From assembly GCA_963514095.1 (NCBI GenBank), contig OY741271.1:14004772-14068771 (forward strand): 64,000 nt of DNA. The letters run 5' to 3'. Under the pieces are notes generated by a model. It was not told where the DNA came from, ran no database searches, and worked only from the letters and a program-made list of their open reading frames with translations. Within the stretch, counting starts at the first letter, position 1. Each line of letters begins with the position of its first letter. Origin of the DNA: Eutrigla gurnardus. Its lineage: Eukaryota; Chordata; Actinopteri; Perciformes; Triglidae. The translations under genes were made by a program, and so were the position numbers. Positions 1-11,500 of the stretch are shown here, in pieces.

Positions 1-280
1 TATCACCATTAAACTCCCCTTGTTGATTACATAATAACAATTATTTATTGTATTTCAGGTTAAGAATAACTTCTAAGGCTAACGTTGGGTACATTTAGGT
101 GAAATCTACAGACACACATGGGCAAAATGTAATCATTAAAGACCTAAATGTGTATGTGAAACCTTTCTTTCCACTAGTCTAAACATTATTATGTTATGTG
201 AGAAAATGAGCTCAAACTCATTGATCAGTGCATGTTTCTGCTTTGGGTGGCTCCCCATAATGTCCTGTATGGAGCTGTAC

Positions 281-1332
281 CTCATGAACAAAGTAGACTT
301 TGGCTCCGGTGTAGAGGCCGACCCTGACTGTGGCTCTCACAGCAGCGTTCATACCTGAGACACACAAATGACATGTGATGAAGTCACACTTCCTGTCAGA
401 TATCAGCTTCAGACTTAACCTTTAAGTGACCTGCACTTTGGCATCAGATGAGACAAAAATAGCGATATGGAAAGGACAGGAGCCAAGTTCACGGGACTGT
501 ACGTCTTGTGTGCGCCCCTGGATGTCCAGTACACTAAATGCCACAATGTGAGCTTGTGTTGTGGCAGCTTGGCATGTTGCAGCTCTTGTTTCAGCGGACA
601 GCAGCTGTGGATATGGATGAGGGGGGGGCGTTTCTCTCCTCCATACCAGAAAAAGGTCAACACCACTAAAATTAGCCCCAAAGATGTGAAATAAGGGAAC
701 ACGTGGGCAGATAAAGGGTCCGAGTCGGGTTCGGGCAGACAACAAACACATCATGAGATGAACATGAACTTCACTTAGAGTGGACTGAGTCATTTTCTAC
801 TTTTAAGTTCAACAAAAGGAAAACACATTCTTCATGGATGATAGCTCAACAAACACTCCTAAATGTATGCTCTAAATCTGCTACACAACTTTCTTGGTCA
901 CTGTAAGGACATTTGAAGCTTTGCTGAAATCAAACGCTGTTGGTGTTGTGAATCTGAGATGCAATCCGTCTTATCATTACAGCCAAATGTCCATCAACCG
1001 CTGACAGCTGGCCTTCAAAAGAGCCACTCTGACGTCTTGGAAAAATGTCACTTGCCCTTTCTTTGGCTCCCGAACTCACTTCAGATGTACACAATACTTT
1101 ATTGGGCCCCCGTAAGCTGGTTGTTGTTCACCCACACATCAGCATGGAAGATGGTGTTAGAAGGATTTAACCCCCTCTGACTCATTTTGTGCCGTAACAG
1201 TTCAAGATTAAGCTGTGACAAAGCACTCAACCTCTGCTCACCTTGGGCGTCTCCCCCCGACGTCAGCACGGCGATGGAGCGCCCGAGCCCCATCTTTGTG
1301 GGGTCCATGGTTGGATGGAGATCCTTGGACAT
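281..1332 (-). CDS. pfkm: 6-phosphofructokinase, muscle type (5' end, coding exons 1-2)
   Basis: This is the start of the ATP-dependent phosphofructokinase gene, which converts fructose-6-phosphate to fructose-1,6-bisphosphate in cytosolic glycolysis. Coding exon 1 is 1242-1332 (ATG at 1330-1332, donor ending GGDAQ plus one base) and exon 2 is 281-354. The join gives GGDAQGMNAAVRATVRVG followed by YTGAKVYFVHE, the N-terminal nucleotide-binding segment of the family. The 91-bp and 74-bp exons keep phase. The remaining exons lie beyond the left edge, so the gene is partial by position, not broken. The N-terminus (MSKDLHPTMDPTKMG) looks muscle-type; liver or platelet type is the alternative. Positions 1-280 are intron 2 sequence, and 355-1241 is intron 1, where I see no other feature. 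Confidence 0.9.
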
Positions 1333-1430
1333 GGTTCCGGAGACCGGTGGACACGAAGAAGGGGAAAAAATGGGAGAAATAACAGAGCCTGCTCCTCTGT
1401 CACTCTCTGTTTCTCGAGAGAGGCACCGGC

Positions 1431-1437
1431 TTTATAG
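1431..1437 (-). promoter_or_regulatory. pfkm: TATA box of pfkm
   Basis: The minus strand reads CTATAAA about 100 bases upstream of the pfkm start codon. This spacing predicts transcription starting near 1405. Muscle glycolytic genes often use TATA promoters. The call is inferred from motif and position only. Confidence 0.5.
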
Positions 1438-1698
1438 ATGACTGCTCCCAGAGCCCCCTCCCACTGAAACCCTCCACCACTTACTTACAACTCTACTAAA
1501 TATACATCAGTCCCAGAAACCACCTGCAGGGGACAGTTACAGAAAGGGGAAATAATGGCACATTTTTGACAGAAAACAATTTCAATGTATTTTAGATAGA
1601 GTTATTTCCAATTAATACACACAAAGCAACAACATAATTAAATGTATTGTGAGGCATTTTGGTTTATTTTATCACTTCTACACAGGAATAACAATGTT

Positions 1699-2280
1699 TC
1701 AATTAAATAATCAAACACGTTGGAGATGTCACAGCGTGATTTGAAAGCTGTCGTTCATGTCATTATCAATTGAATATCTTTTTGCTATTTGAATTCATAT
1801 CTTTTGCCTCTCAGAATTTAATTCGTTCCGTTTGACATTTAATGGCCTAAATGAAAACTGTCCCTCAGGATCATGCTGATTCAGCAGCAGGGAGTATTTC
1901 ACATGTGCCCTACTCTAAAACAGGATACTGTGTCGCATGACGCCGATATGTACACCTTGTAACATGTTTCTCGTCAAAGGTTTGAACTCTGTATGTCGGG
2001 CCCAGAGGCAAACTAATTCAAGGCAATCTTTCCTCGCCTTCAATACGAAGGAGTTCATGTGAGCAGCGAAGGCATTATATAAAGTCTTCAGGAAAAATCA
2101 CTGTCTGAAGTTCTAACAAAAAAAACACGATCAGTCATCAGTTTAGTTTCATCATCATAATCATCAATAGTGAAAAGAAATGCCTTTCACCTTCAAAGAG
2201 CTCAAGATAACACTTAATTGCTTGTTTCAACAGTTCAAAAGCCCCGAAATATTAAATGAACCCTCAATTAAATATTTGCT
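1699..2280. repeat. Direct segmental duplication, copy 1
   Basis: This segment aligns almost base for base with 4181-4751 in the same orientation. The differences I noticed are scattered substitutions and a few short indels, which I estimate by eye at above 95% identity. It contains a TATATAAA motif at 2076-2083. It does not start TG or end CA, and no gag or pol coding lies between the copies, so it does not look like an LTR. Confidence 0.85.
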
Positions 2281-2281
2281 C

Positions 2282-2690
2282 AAGGAGTTCCACTAAGAAC
2301 CCTTTCATATTTCAAGGGTTTCATCTAGAACACACACAAGGAGTTCCACTAAGAACCCTTTCATATTTCAAGGGTTTCATCTAGAACACACACAAGGAGT
2401 TCCACTAAGAACCCTTTCATATTTCAAGGGTTTCATCTAGAACACACACAAGGAGTTCCACTAAGAACCCTTTCATATTTCAAGGGTTTCATCTAGAACA
2501 AACACAAGGAGTTCCACTAAGAACCCTTTCATATTTCAAGGGTTTCATCTAGAACACACACAAGGAGTTCCACTAAGAACCGTTTCGTTTTTCAAGGGTT
2601 TCATCTAGAACCCACAAAAGGAGTTCCACTAAGAACCCTTTCATGTTTCAAGGGTTTCATCTAGACCTCACACAGGGGGTTCTAAAAACA
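2282..2690. repeat. 56-bp minisatellite, seven copies plus a decayed eighth
   Basis: Seven units start at 2282, 2338, 2394, 2450, 2506, 2562 and 2618, an exact 56-bp period, with a degraded eighth unit from about 2674. Five of the seven are near-identical; units 6 and 7 carry a few substitutions. Each unit holds an inverted repeat, AACCCTT followed by AAGGGTT about 9 bases on, so each can fold into a hairpin. The AAGAACCC/GGGTT vocabulary matches the GGTTC element at 4018-4150, suggesting the array expanded from inside such an element. Confidence 0.95.
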
Positions 2691-3477
2691 TCCCTTTTCA
2701 AAGGTTTTCACAAATATATGTCTTGTCTTCTGAGGGTTCTATAAAGAACAATATTGTATTCTACAGATCAGTTTAGTTCATATTATATTGTGGTCATTTA
2801 TCATGTTGACATTGAACAAACATTCAAAACATTTATTTAAAGATAGTCCAACAGAACAGGCTGTGTAGGTCTCAGGGGAGAACAGGTCAAAAGTCAGCAT
2901 AGGTCCAGTGGAATCAGCAACATGACAGGCCAGACACATCATGCTGTCCTCAGTCGTGGATTTGTGTAATCTCCCGGGGACATGGCAGAAAGGGGAGACA
3001 AAAAAGAGTTTGAGTTCCATCAATCCAAGGTGCACTAATTGCATTTACTGTGCTTTATTGTAAGCTTTCTACAAACAATAAAATAATGCATGGTCCAATG
3101 AAGTGAGGGAACCCCACGAAGTTTTCACATTGATTTAAATAATGTTAAAATACTTTTCAGTGTTATGTCACAAGTACCCAAAATGTTACGTATTGTAACA
3201 ATAATGGAAATCTCAGCAAAACTCTCTTTTTCAAGCCAATGGCACACTTCGGCTTTCGTCCAAGCTGTGTAAGTCATTTCTACAAGAAAACAAACAAGCA
3301 AACGAACAAAACATAACAAGAAACAAATGCTTAGTCCACCTTTCACCAGAAAAGTCCTCAGCTAGGGTCAAGCATGCTGAAATAAGATATTCTATTTAGC
3401 TCACCTTGATTCTCTGAAGTTTCTTCTGTTCTCTCTCTCTTCTGTTCTTCTTTGTTCTGTTCTGTTAGTAATCACTA

Positions 3478-3690
3478 TTGGTATGTCACACCTGGTTTGT
3501 AGAGGGGGAAGACCAGACTATATGGTGCAATCCATGGGGCAACCAGCTCTTAACTCACATGACAGCCACCATGGGGCCAGCTCCCAGGCCCAACACACCA
3601 AACCTCGCCCTTTCCCCTGGGAGCTCAAGGTTCAATTCCTGGCATCAACAAACCCTGATGCAGTAGCCCAAAAGGTAAAATTCTAATATG
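3478..3690 (+). repeat. Possible SINE-like segment with box-B motif
   Basis: The stretch ends in GAGCTCAAGGTTCAATTCC, which resembles a tRNA T-arm and pol III box B. No clear box A precedes it at the right spacing. I read it as a degraded or rearranged SINE fragment. It could equally be unrelated unique sequence. Confidence 0.3.
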
Positions 3691-3760
3691 TTTTTGTCAA
3701 ACATCATCTGCCATGACTCTAAAATGTCAGAGTCAGAGGAGTCCCTGATCTACACATTCT

Positions 3761-3900
3761 GCTGGATAGCTCAGTGGGTAATGGTACTTTAGATTTGGAG
3801 GGTGGGGGTTAAAATCCCAGTCACAGCTAATCTTTGCCTGGGTCAACAAGATTTGCTGATGGTCTTGCTTTCTTATAATTAATGGTTGTGAAAATAAATT
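3761..3900 (+). repeat. tRNA-derived SINE
   Basis: A tRNA-like head spans 3761-3829. Box A (TAGCTCAGTGGGTAA) is at 3767-3781 and box B (GGGTTAAAATCCC) at 3806-3818, a normal pol III spacing. An A/T-rich body follows. The arms do not fold into a functional cloverleaf, and the copy sits among other repeats, so it is a SINE head and not a working tRNA gene. Confidence 0.65.
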
Positions 3901-4017
3901 GGTAACAGAACATTTCAGTTCTAGGACTGCCATTAGTTGTATGTCTGATCAGAAGGTGTAAGGTAATAGACTAGTATGGTGGACCTGATGACTATGAATA
4001 TTGTTAATAGTTCTTAC

Positions 4018-4150
4018 TGGAACCATTAGTGTTACCAAGAACCCTTGAAAAACCCTTTATTCTGGAAAGGGTTTTTCAGAAGCAAATGGTTCCAGGTAGA
4101 ACCTCGGCCCTTGTAGAAGAACCCTATTGGAACCCTTATTCTAAGAGTGT
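4018..4150 (-). mobile_element. GGTTC-rich non-autonomous teleost repeat
   Basis: Read on the minus strand it opens with ACACTCTTAGAATAAGGGTT and continues with repeated GGTTC/GAACC blocks (TAGGGTTCTTC, GGTTCTACCTGGAACC, GGGTTTTTCAAGGGTTC). This is the layout of a very common fish interspersed element of DNA-transposon type. No coding is present. Its class assignment is from recall. Confidence 0.6.
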
Positions 4151-4177
4151 ACCAACTGAGCCACAGTCGCCCCCCAT
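4151..4177 (-). repeat. tRNA-SINE head fragment
   Basis: The minus strand reads GGCGACTGTGGCTCAGTTGGT, a typical fish SINE head ending inside box A. It stops exactly where the GGTTC element begins, so that element probably interrupted or replaced the rest of the SINE. Confidence 0.5.
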
Positions 4178-4180
4178 GTG

Positions 4181-4751
4181 TCAATTACATAATCAAACAA
4201 GTTGGAGACGTCACAGCGTGATTTGAAAGCTGTCTTTCATTATATTATCAATTGAATATCTTTTTGCTATTTGAATTCATATCTTTTGCCTCTCAGAATT
4301 TCATTCGTTCCGTTTGACATTTAATGGCCTAAATGAAATCTGTCCCTCAGGATCATGCTGATTCAGCAGCAGGGAGTATTTCACATGTGCCCTACTCTAA
4401 AACAGGATACTGTGTCGCATGACGCCGATATGTACACCTTGTAACATGTTTCTCGTCAAAGGTTTGAACTCTGTATGTCGGGCCCAGAGGCAAACTAATT
4501 CAAGGCAATCTTTCCTCGCCTTCAATACGAAGGAGTTCATGTGAGCAGCGAAGGCATTATATAAAGTCTTCAGGAAAAATAACTGTCTGAAGTTCTAACA
4601 AAGAAAAAAACACGATCCGTCATCAGTTTAGTTTCATCATCATAACCATCAATAGTGAAAAGAAATGTCTTTCACCTTCAAAGAGCTCAAGATAACACTA
4701 AATTCTTTGTTTCAACAGTTCCCCAAAATATTAAATGATTAAATATTTGCT
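4181..4751. repeat. Direct segmental duplication, copy 2
   Basis: This is the second copy of the segment at 1699-2280, including the TATATAAA motif at 4558-4565. Beyond 4751 the two copies diverge abruptly: the minisatellite follows copy 1, and ordinary AT-rich sequence follows copy 2. Confidence 0.85.
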
Positions 4752-5518
4752 ATGATTCAGAGATTCAAATCCTGATATTTGAGAACCTTGAACCAACACA
4801 TATTTGATTTCCATTTTTTTTTTTTTTATTTATCAAAATTGTTCATTCTTACTGTTTCAGCTGTAAACCCGACAGTTAGTCGCTAGTAGCTCCAGAAACT
4901 ATTATTTTCCAGAATGCAACCACCATCAAGTTGTTGTTTGACCCTCCCTGTCACATAAATGCACGCATCTCTCCATGCAGACAATTATAACTCAGACTTT
5001 AGAAAGCCCCTCCAGAAACCCAGATGATATATGAAAGAAAAATACATAGCCAGACAGTTACATATATACATTTATTAAACACTATACATCAATCCACACA
5101 AGATTCTAGTGCGATACTCTGAGCCATCCCAGTCTCTATGTATACTAAAGCTATAACACTGATAAAGTCCAGAGTCTTCATTGAGCTTGTTTATTTCATA
5201 AAACATTGTTTCTAATAAGCATGCATCTACATGCTCTTCATGGGTGCCTGCAGTATAAAAGTTGCATTGTGTAACATATAAGGTTTTTTAATTTGTTTTT
5301 TAGAAAGCATCTACTGTGGGCAGTCAAAAACATTTATAGACAAAAAGGCTTAAAAAAAAATTATACTAGCAGCATTTTTTGGACTTGTCTTAAGTCTGGC
5401 AACAACAGTGGTGGACAAACAAAATCACTTCCATTTAAGAGTGTCATCAGTACACCAGAGTGAACTCATCCACTCTGGATATTAATAATAAATCAAATAC
5501 TGTATTTGTAGTGCAAAG

Positions 5519-8500
5519 TCATCTCTCCTGCGTCGGAGAGTTGTCAGAACAGTCGGATGAGAGATCGAAACCAATCGGAAGAAATGACTGAAAAACAAAG
5601 ATAAAGATTCATATTAACTTGTGTGTATATAAAAAGAGAATATGTACACATTTTAAAGTGCAATGTTCAGTGTTGGATGCCAAAGAAATTCTAAATACAT
5701 AACTAGTATGTGTGTCATATCATGTTGCAGGTTAAAGGAATAGTTCTAATATTTTGGGAAACAAGTTAACTTGCTTTCTTCAATATTTCCCATCAGCCTC
5801 AGCTTTGCGTTTAGTCCTAATTAGTAAATGTTAAACTAAGATGGTGAACTTGGTAAACCCTAGCATTTTCAACAACGTGGCTGTTTTTGTAAAAATAAAT
5901 TTTTTATAACACTTTTCATATAGATTAAGTTAAAACACAATATGAACACATTGTGTTTTGCTCTGGTGACTAATGCTGGTCAGTTCATACACTTAACTGA
6001 GTAAAAACCCATTTGTTAAAGGAGTCATCACCTGGTTTTATACGTATCCAGCCCCCCTTGGATCGCTTTGGATCAATTCGTAAAACTTATTAGAAAAAAA
6101 AAAAAAAAATTTAATCAAACATTGAGCTTGTTCTGACCCTTTTTCGTACCGCGATTTTATCACGCGAGATTACGCGCGAGGTTTTGACTGGTCCGGATGT
6201 GCATTGTATAATATGTAATGAGGCGCGCGTTGATTCGCCGCAGGAAGGACAGAGCCGGGGGGGCTTGCCTGCATGCAGACTCCAAAACATAATGGCGGCG
6301 CTTCGGCGATTTCAGGTAGCGGACGGGGCGGGGTTGGGTGGTGAAAGAGGGGTGGGCTTATGCAAGTAGCCGCCACGGTGACGTCACCGAAGGCGCAGAA
6401 TCAAAATCTCGTGCTTTAGGAATGCACACCCTTGTGTGCTATTCCTGTTCGGAAAAAGAGCAGAAGCGAAAAAACGGCGCCACTTTCAAACTCCAGCCTT
6501 TCAGGCAAGTTTCAACTGAGGTCAAACACAGATATGCATGTTTTAACAAGAGAAATTGCGATTTCCAGGTGATGACTCCTTTAAAATAATTGATTGATGA
6601 ATAATTTCAAAACAAATAAATTAATATAAAAAAGGCTATACATTGCACTGTTAATGCTTTTTTTCTGTATATGTTACATAGTGTATACTTATATCTGTAT
6701 ATTTTGTTGTTACTTGTAATGCTGGTTTTGTTACCTGCCCAGGGACTTCAGATGTAAATTAGCATCATGGCTACATCCTGTATTTCATACTGATGTTCAC
6801 TAATTTGCTCTGTTCCTATCAAACACTCACAGAGGACTCTTGGGAGTGCAGGATGGAGGCCAGCGGGTTTCCACAGCGGGGCCGAGGGGGGAGAAACCTG
6901 GGAGCAGCCAGGACAGACACAGAGGTGTAGGAGGCCACCTCCTCGTCCATTCGAAGCTCCTCCAGAGGAGGAAAACGCTTACGCAATATTGCCACTGCAG
7001 GACTTAGAGCACAAGTCTTCTGAACGACGCGGTCTGTAATAGAATAAGTCACACTTTAAAAAGCCATTTACAGTCACACTCCAGGAAAATGTTCACCGTG
7101 TGTGCAACACTATAAGATTTAATGTTGTGAGATGTCAGTTTCACCTCTTTGCAGACTCTGAACAGACGGGTTGGTTTGGCAGGACGACACAGACGACACC
7201 TCTTCTTGTTCTGGCAGCGCCGGGCCATGCTGGTCGTGATGGGCTAAGCTTCCTGGTTTCTCAAAGCGTGGAGCTCTTACCAATGCTTTGCCTGTCGAGA
7301 AAAAAATGACAGACTCTCTTTGTGGCGCCTGGAAGAACGGCTGCCCTCCCACAGTCCTCTGCTGCTCCTCCTGGACCTGCTCACAGCTGACCCTGCTGGC
7401 CTCGACCTTCTCTTCACAGCCGGATTTAGTCTGGAGGGGCAACACCAAACAGCATACAGTGATTTTACAATATATTTTAAATACATAACAAGAAACGTGG
7501 ATCTACAGTATGTATGTCTGTAAGGTTTGAAGCTCAGTACACTTCTTACAGCTGTAACTTGAACTGGGAGCTGCTCTGCTCCCGTCTCAGCTTCTTTGTC
7601 CGACACGGTTGTGCTCTGCTCATCATCATCAAATAATCTCTGGACAATCTCCTGCTGACAAACAAGAAAGTCATATGCATTGTGATATGAACATGCTCTG
7701 GAGCAAAGCTACTGCAGAATGTTATACATGTTCTTCTATATTAAAATGTCTCTTTTAGATGGCACAGTGGTGTAGCATCGCCACCAACAATCTGCTCTTT
7801 AAATGTTCCATCCATCCATCTGTAACCACTTATCCTTGTGAAAACATTGCCGTTTGTTTATGAAGCCCCATCTTTCATTTCTAAAATATTTGATCCATTA
7901 TTGTATCTAAATTAAAAATCAAGAAGTGATCAAAGCTTTGTTGTAGCTGCCTTGAACTAACTGAAACATGAGATCTTGCTTGATTTTTCTTTTGGTACCG
8001 TGTTCAACCTATGACCATATTTGTGTACCATATTTGCTACTCTCACCTCCTGGTGGTGCTCAAGGTTGGCTTTGCAACTCTGCAGCTCAGGGGTGCCGGT
8101 GAACGCCGACTGATGTTTTGACATATGCCATTTCTGAACACAACAGCACGGTGAGATAAGGGAGAGACTGTGAGAAACATTCCAAAACAGACAGAGCATG
8201 GACATACAATACGCGTATACTGACCACAGAAGACATGGGCTTATGTCTGGTGTCGCGGACCCTCTGTGGAGTCCATGTCTTCAGTGGAGTGTCTTTGACT
8301 AGTGCTGCTGAGGATAAAACAGAGGCGTCACGTCAGGGTAAGGACAAAGAGATAAGGATGCATTAGGTTTGATAACAAGAACAATGATTGTGGATCTTAC
8401 CTACTGGTCCTGCGGATGCCTCTGCACGACTCTTTCTTACTGGCACTCTCTGAGCCTAAGAGAGGAAGCAACACAGTAAATTAAACTGTTCCTAAATCAA

Positions 8501-11500
8501 TGTCATAAGGTTTTTAAAAAAAGCTAAAATGACAGCCGTGTATACATACTGAGTATATTGAAGTGCCTCTGCCTGATGGACAGACAGAGTTTCGGGGCGT
8601 GCCACCCAGAGGCCCTCCACCCTTCACCCCTTCGTTCAGAAGGATACTTTTCAGTGCAGCAGGGTCTGGGGAGAACAGCACCGACTTAATGGTTCCTGTA
8701 AGAAGAGCACAAACAGGACAGATTTAAGTGACTCATTTATTTACATTGCATTGCATCTCTCCGTTTGTTTTGGACGAGAGATATCACTTGCATCACTACA
8801 TTTGTATTAAATTGCCGATATCCCAAAGATTAGACAATAGTTGGCATTTAAAACAGCTGCTTTAGTATAAAAGACCTTTAAAGCAATAGCTCTGCAATTT
8901 GGCAAATATGCTTACTGGCTTTCTTGCTGAGAAGGCAGATGCCATTCTCATGTTTGTATGGTAAATATGAAGATAGAGCCAGCTGCCAGTTAGCTTAGCA
9001 TAGCACAAAGACCGGAAACAGAGGGAAGCAGCTTGCCCGATAACAAAACCTGATACTTCTACCTCTAAAGCTCACTTGTTAACATATTATATTTCATTGC
9101 TACAAAAACTCAAGTGTAAAAACGACATGTTGTTGTGTCAGACGGGGTTATGCCCTGGACTACTTCTTGGTTGGGCCATGGAGGATGAGAGAGCATGATT
9201 CAGCACCAGCACTCAGCCTTGCTGCCAATTTGTACCAGTGGCCACTTGCGGTGCTGCAATGAAAACAAATCCCCTGCAGCACAAAAATATTTTCCCCATA
9301 GACCTCCATATTAAAAGAGATATCTGAAAACTGTTGACATCTTCTACTGCAAACAAGATCAGTTATTAGGAGAGATACTAATGTACATGTGCAGTGTGAT
9401 CTCTACATACATCATGTTTTTAAGCTTGTGCTTACCTGCATGAGGACCAGCTTTTTGTCGACTCTTCATGACAGACACTCGCTGGGGCTGAAAACAAGAG
9501 AATCACCAAATAATTATTCAACATATTTGAAAGATTTATAACTTAACTGAAATCCCTATTCATTCAAAAAACATTCAAAACCTCAATTAAACCAGTCAGT
9601 AAAAGAGTAGGGACAAAAAGACATTGTAAAAGAAGGAAGTAAATCACAATTATATAACCAAAAACTCACCAGATAGTTATAAGAGCTGGACTGTGGAGTT
9701 GCTGATCCCAGGCCTGTGGGCCTTACTCCTTCGTTCCGGAGGATACTGAGCAAAGCCGCATGATCAGACTGGAAGTTTTCCTCTTTTTCTGAAATAATTA
9801 AGAAACACCGTTTACTGCTATTCAAATGGAAACATAAGTGAGCAAAGTCACAACGAAAAAGTTGCAATTAGTGTATGTAAAAACTAAACAAATAAATGAA
9901 AACCTATATGCAGAAGTTTTGTGTGGCTCCATTTATTTAGCCCACTTCATTAATATTCAATGGGTGGACAAAATAATAGAAACCACTGTCAGTATACCAC
10001 AATAGGAAACGGCACCACAAACTACATCCGATTCGATTCAACACCTCTCCAAAACAGTTTCAACAAAACATGAACATGACACCCTTCATGAAGGTAGGAT
10101 TTATTACAGGGCTGATCTATTAGACTGCAGTTTTAACTCGGTGTAACTAATGAAACTGCAACGGTGTATATAAAAAAAATACTCTACATTGACGCAAAAA
10201 TAGAACACAAATATATTCTGAAATATTGTACACAACAAGTGGAAGTGTACTGCTCAAAAGCAATGGCGGGCAACAAGACATTTAACTCACCTGTTGAACT
10301 TTTGGAAAAATTGCCCTGTGAGGTCTGCTGCATGTTTTGGCTAGCATGGGATGTCTTCGTTGGATCTTTGAGACTCAGCAGCCTGATGTTATCCAAACAG
10401 GCCTCTGCACTAAGAGCAGGCTGTGCAGAAGAAGTAGTGCTGGTCTGATGCATAGCATTGTTAGTAACGGATGATAAAGGATTGGCAGAAGTGGCTGAAG
10501 TCTTAAATGTGTTGGAAGGCTGTCCTGACATTTGTCTGTTTGTATTTTCTTTGGAGTTTCCATCAGACATCCCTGTGCTTTTAGTTGATTCCACGTTGTG
10601 GTTCAATGTAGCTGGATGTTTCGTAGATTTTGCATTGTTGTTTGGGTTTTTTAGACGAGCATTGCATAAATTGTTAACAGGTTGGGCAGCATAACTGCCT
10701 GTCTTTGATTGTGAAACAGTGAGGGGCTTTTGATTTTCAGTGGTGATTCTTGAGCTAATGGGCTGAGAGAAGTTGAAAGGTACAGGCCTAGTGCATGGCC
10801 TTTTCTTCTTAGTTTTCCCCTGTAGGAAAATCATAAAGTATTAAGAACATAAGATTCATCTGATTAAACAGAAAACATTTAAATCTGCAGGATGGAAAGG
10901 AGACACTTACAGCCAGAGGTTTCCCCTCCCACCTACAGGAGATCTGGGGACTGAAGTCAGACGGAGTCTGAAGACGAAGGGACTTTGCAAGCACCGGAAG
11001 CCTACTTACACCTGGTCGGACGGGTGCTGTCCGACCTAATTCTGAGTTTCCTGGATCCCGGTTCTCAATATTCTGGCTGGAAAGGTGAGGTGTGTTGAGG
11101 AGTTTGGAAGGCTTTAGGTGTGCTGGCATTTTGTTATGTTCATTCTTCGTTCTATGTGGAGGAAAATAAATAAAAGTCAGTTGAACATTGTTTGAATTTC
11201 ATTTTTGATCACGACAGTATTACCAATAACCGAGTTTTGGTGCCAATAGCAAAACACATTTTGAATGCCTTACTATGAGAAATATTCTTGTCTAGTTTTA
11301 CATTTGATAAAAGATACCAAAGTTTACAAATGTCTCAACACAAGTGGTCATACAAGAACTTTGCCTAATTAGCCTAATATGTGGCAAACATTTTGATTTT
11401 GACAATAAGTTTACGCATATAATAAGATTACACATATGAAAAGGATATTTGAAGCCAGTTCTTGATACTTACTACAAGTCACGCCCAAAAAGTACTGATA

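Larger units (their letters stand above)
1438..5518. other. pfkm-troap intergenic spacer, repeat-rich, no gene seen
   Basis: About 4 kb lies between the pfkm promoter and the troap stop codon, and I see no credible coding exon in it. It holds two copies of a direct duplication of about 575 bp, a 56-bp minisatellite, tRNA-like SINE pieces and a GGTTC-type element (listed separately). The troap 3' UTR must occupy its right end. Minus-strand AATAAA signals occur at 5190-5195 and 5071-5076, so the troap transcript may end near 5050-5180. Confidence 0.6.

Noticed and set aside
2282..2690. CRISPR-like array of regular repeats
   Set aside because: The whole 56-bp unit is conserved, with no variable spacers, and the sequence is an animal genome. 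It is a minisatellite.
3761..3829. Functional tRNA gene
   Set aside because: Boxes A and B are present but the stems are mismatched and the body continues as a SINE.
1699..4751. LTR retrotransposon with paired LTRs
   Set aside because: The ends lack TG...CA, no primer-binding site or gag/pol coding is visible, and the interior is made of unrelated repeats.
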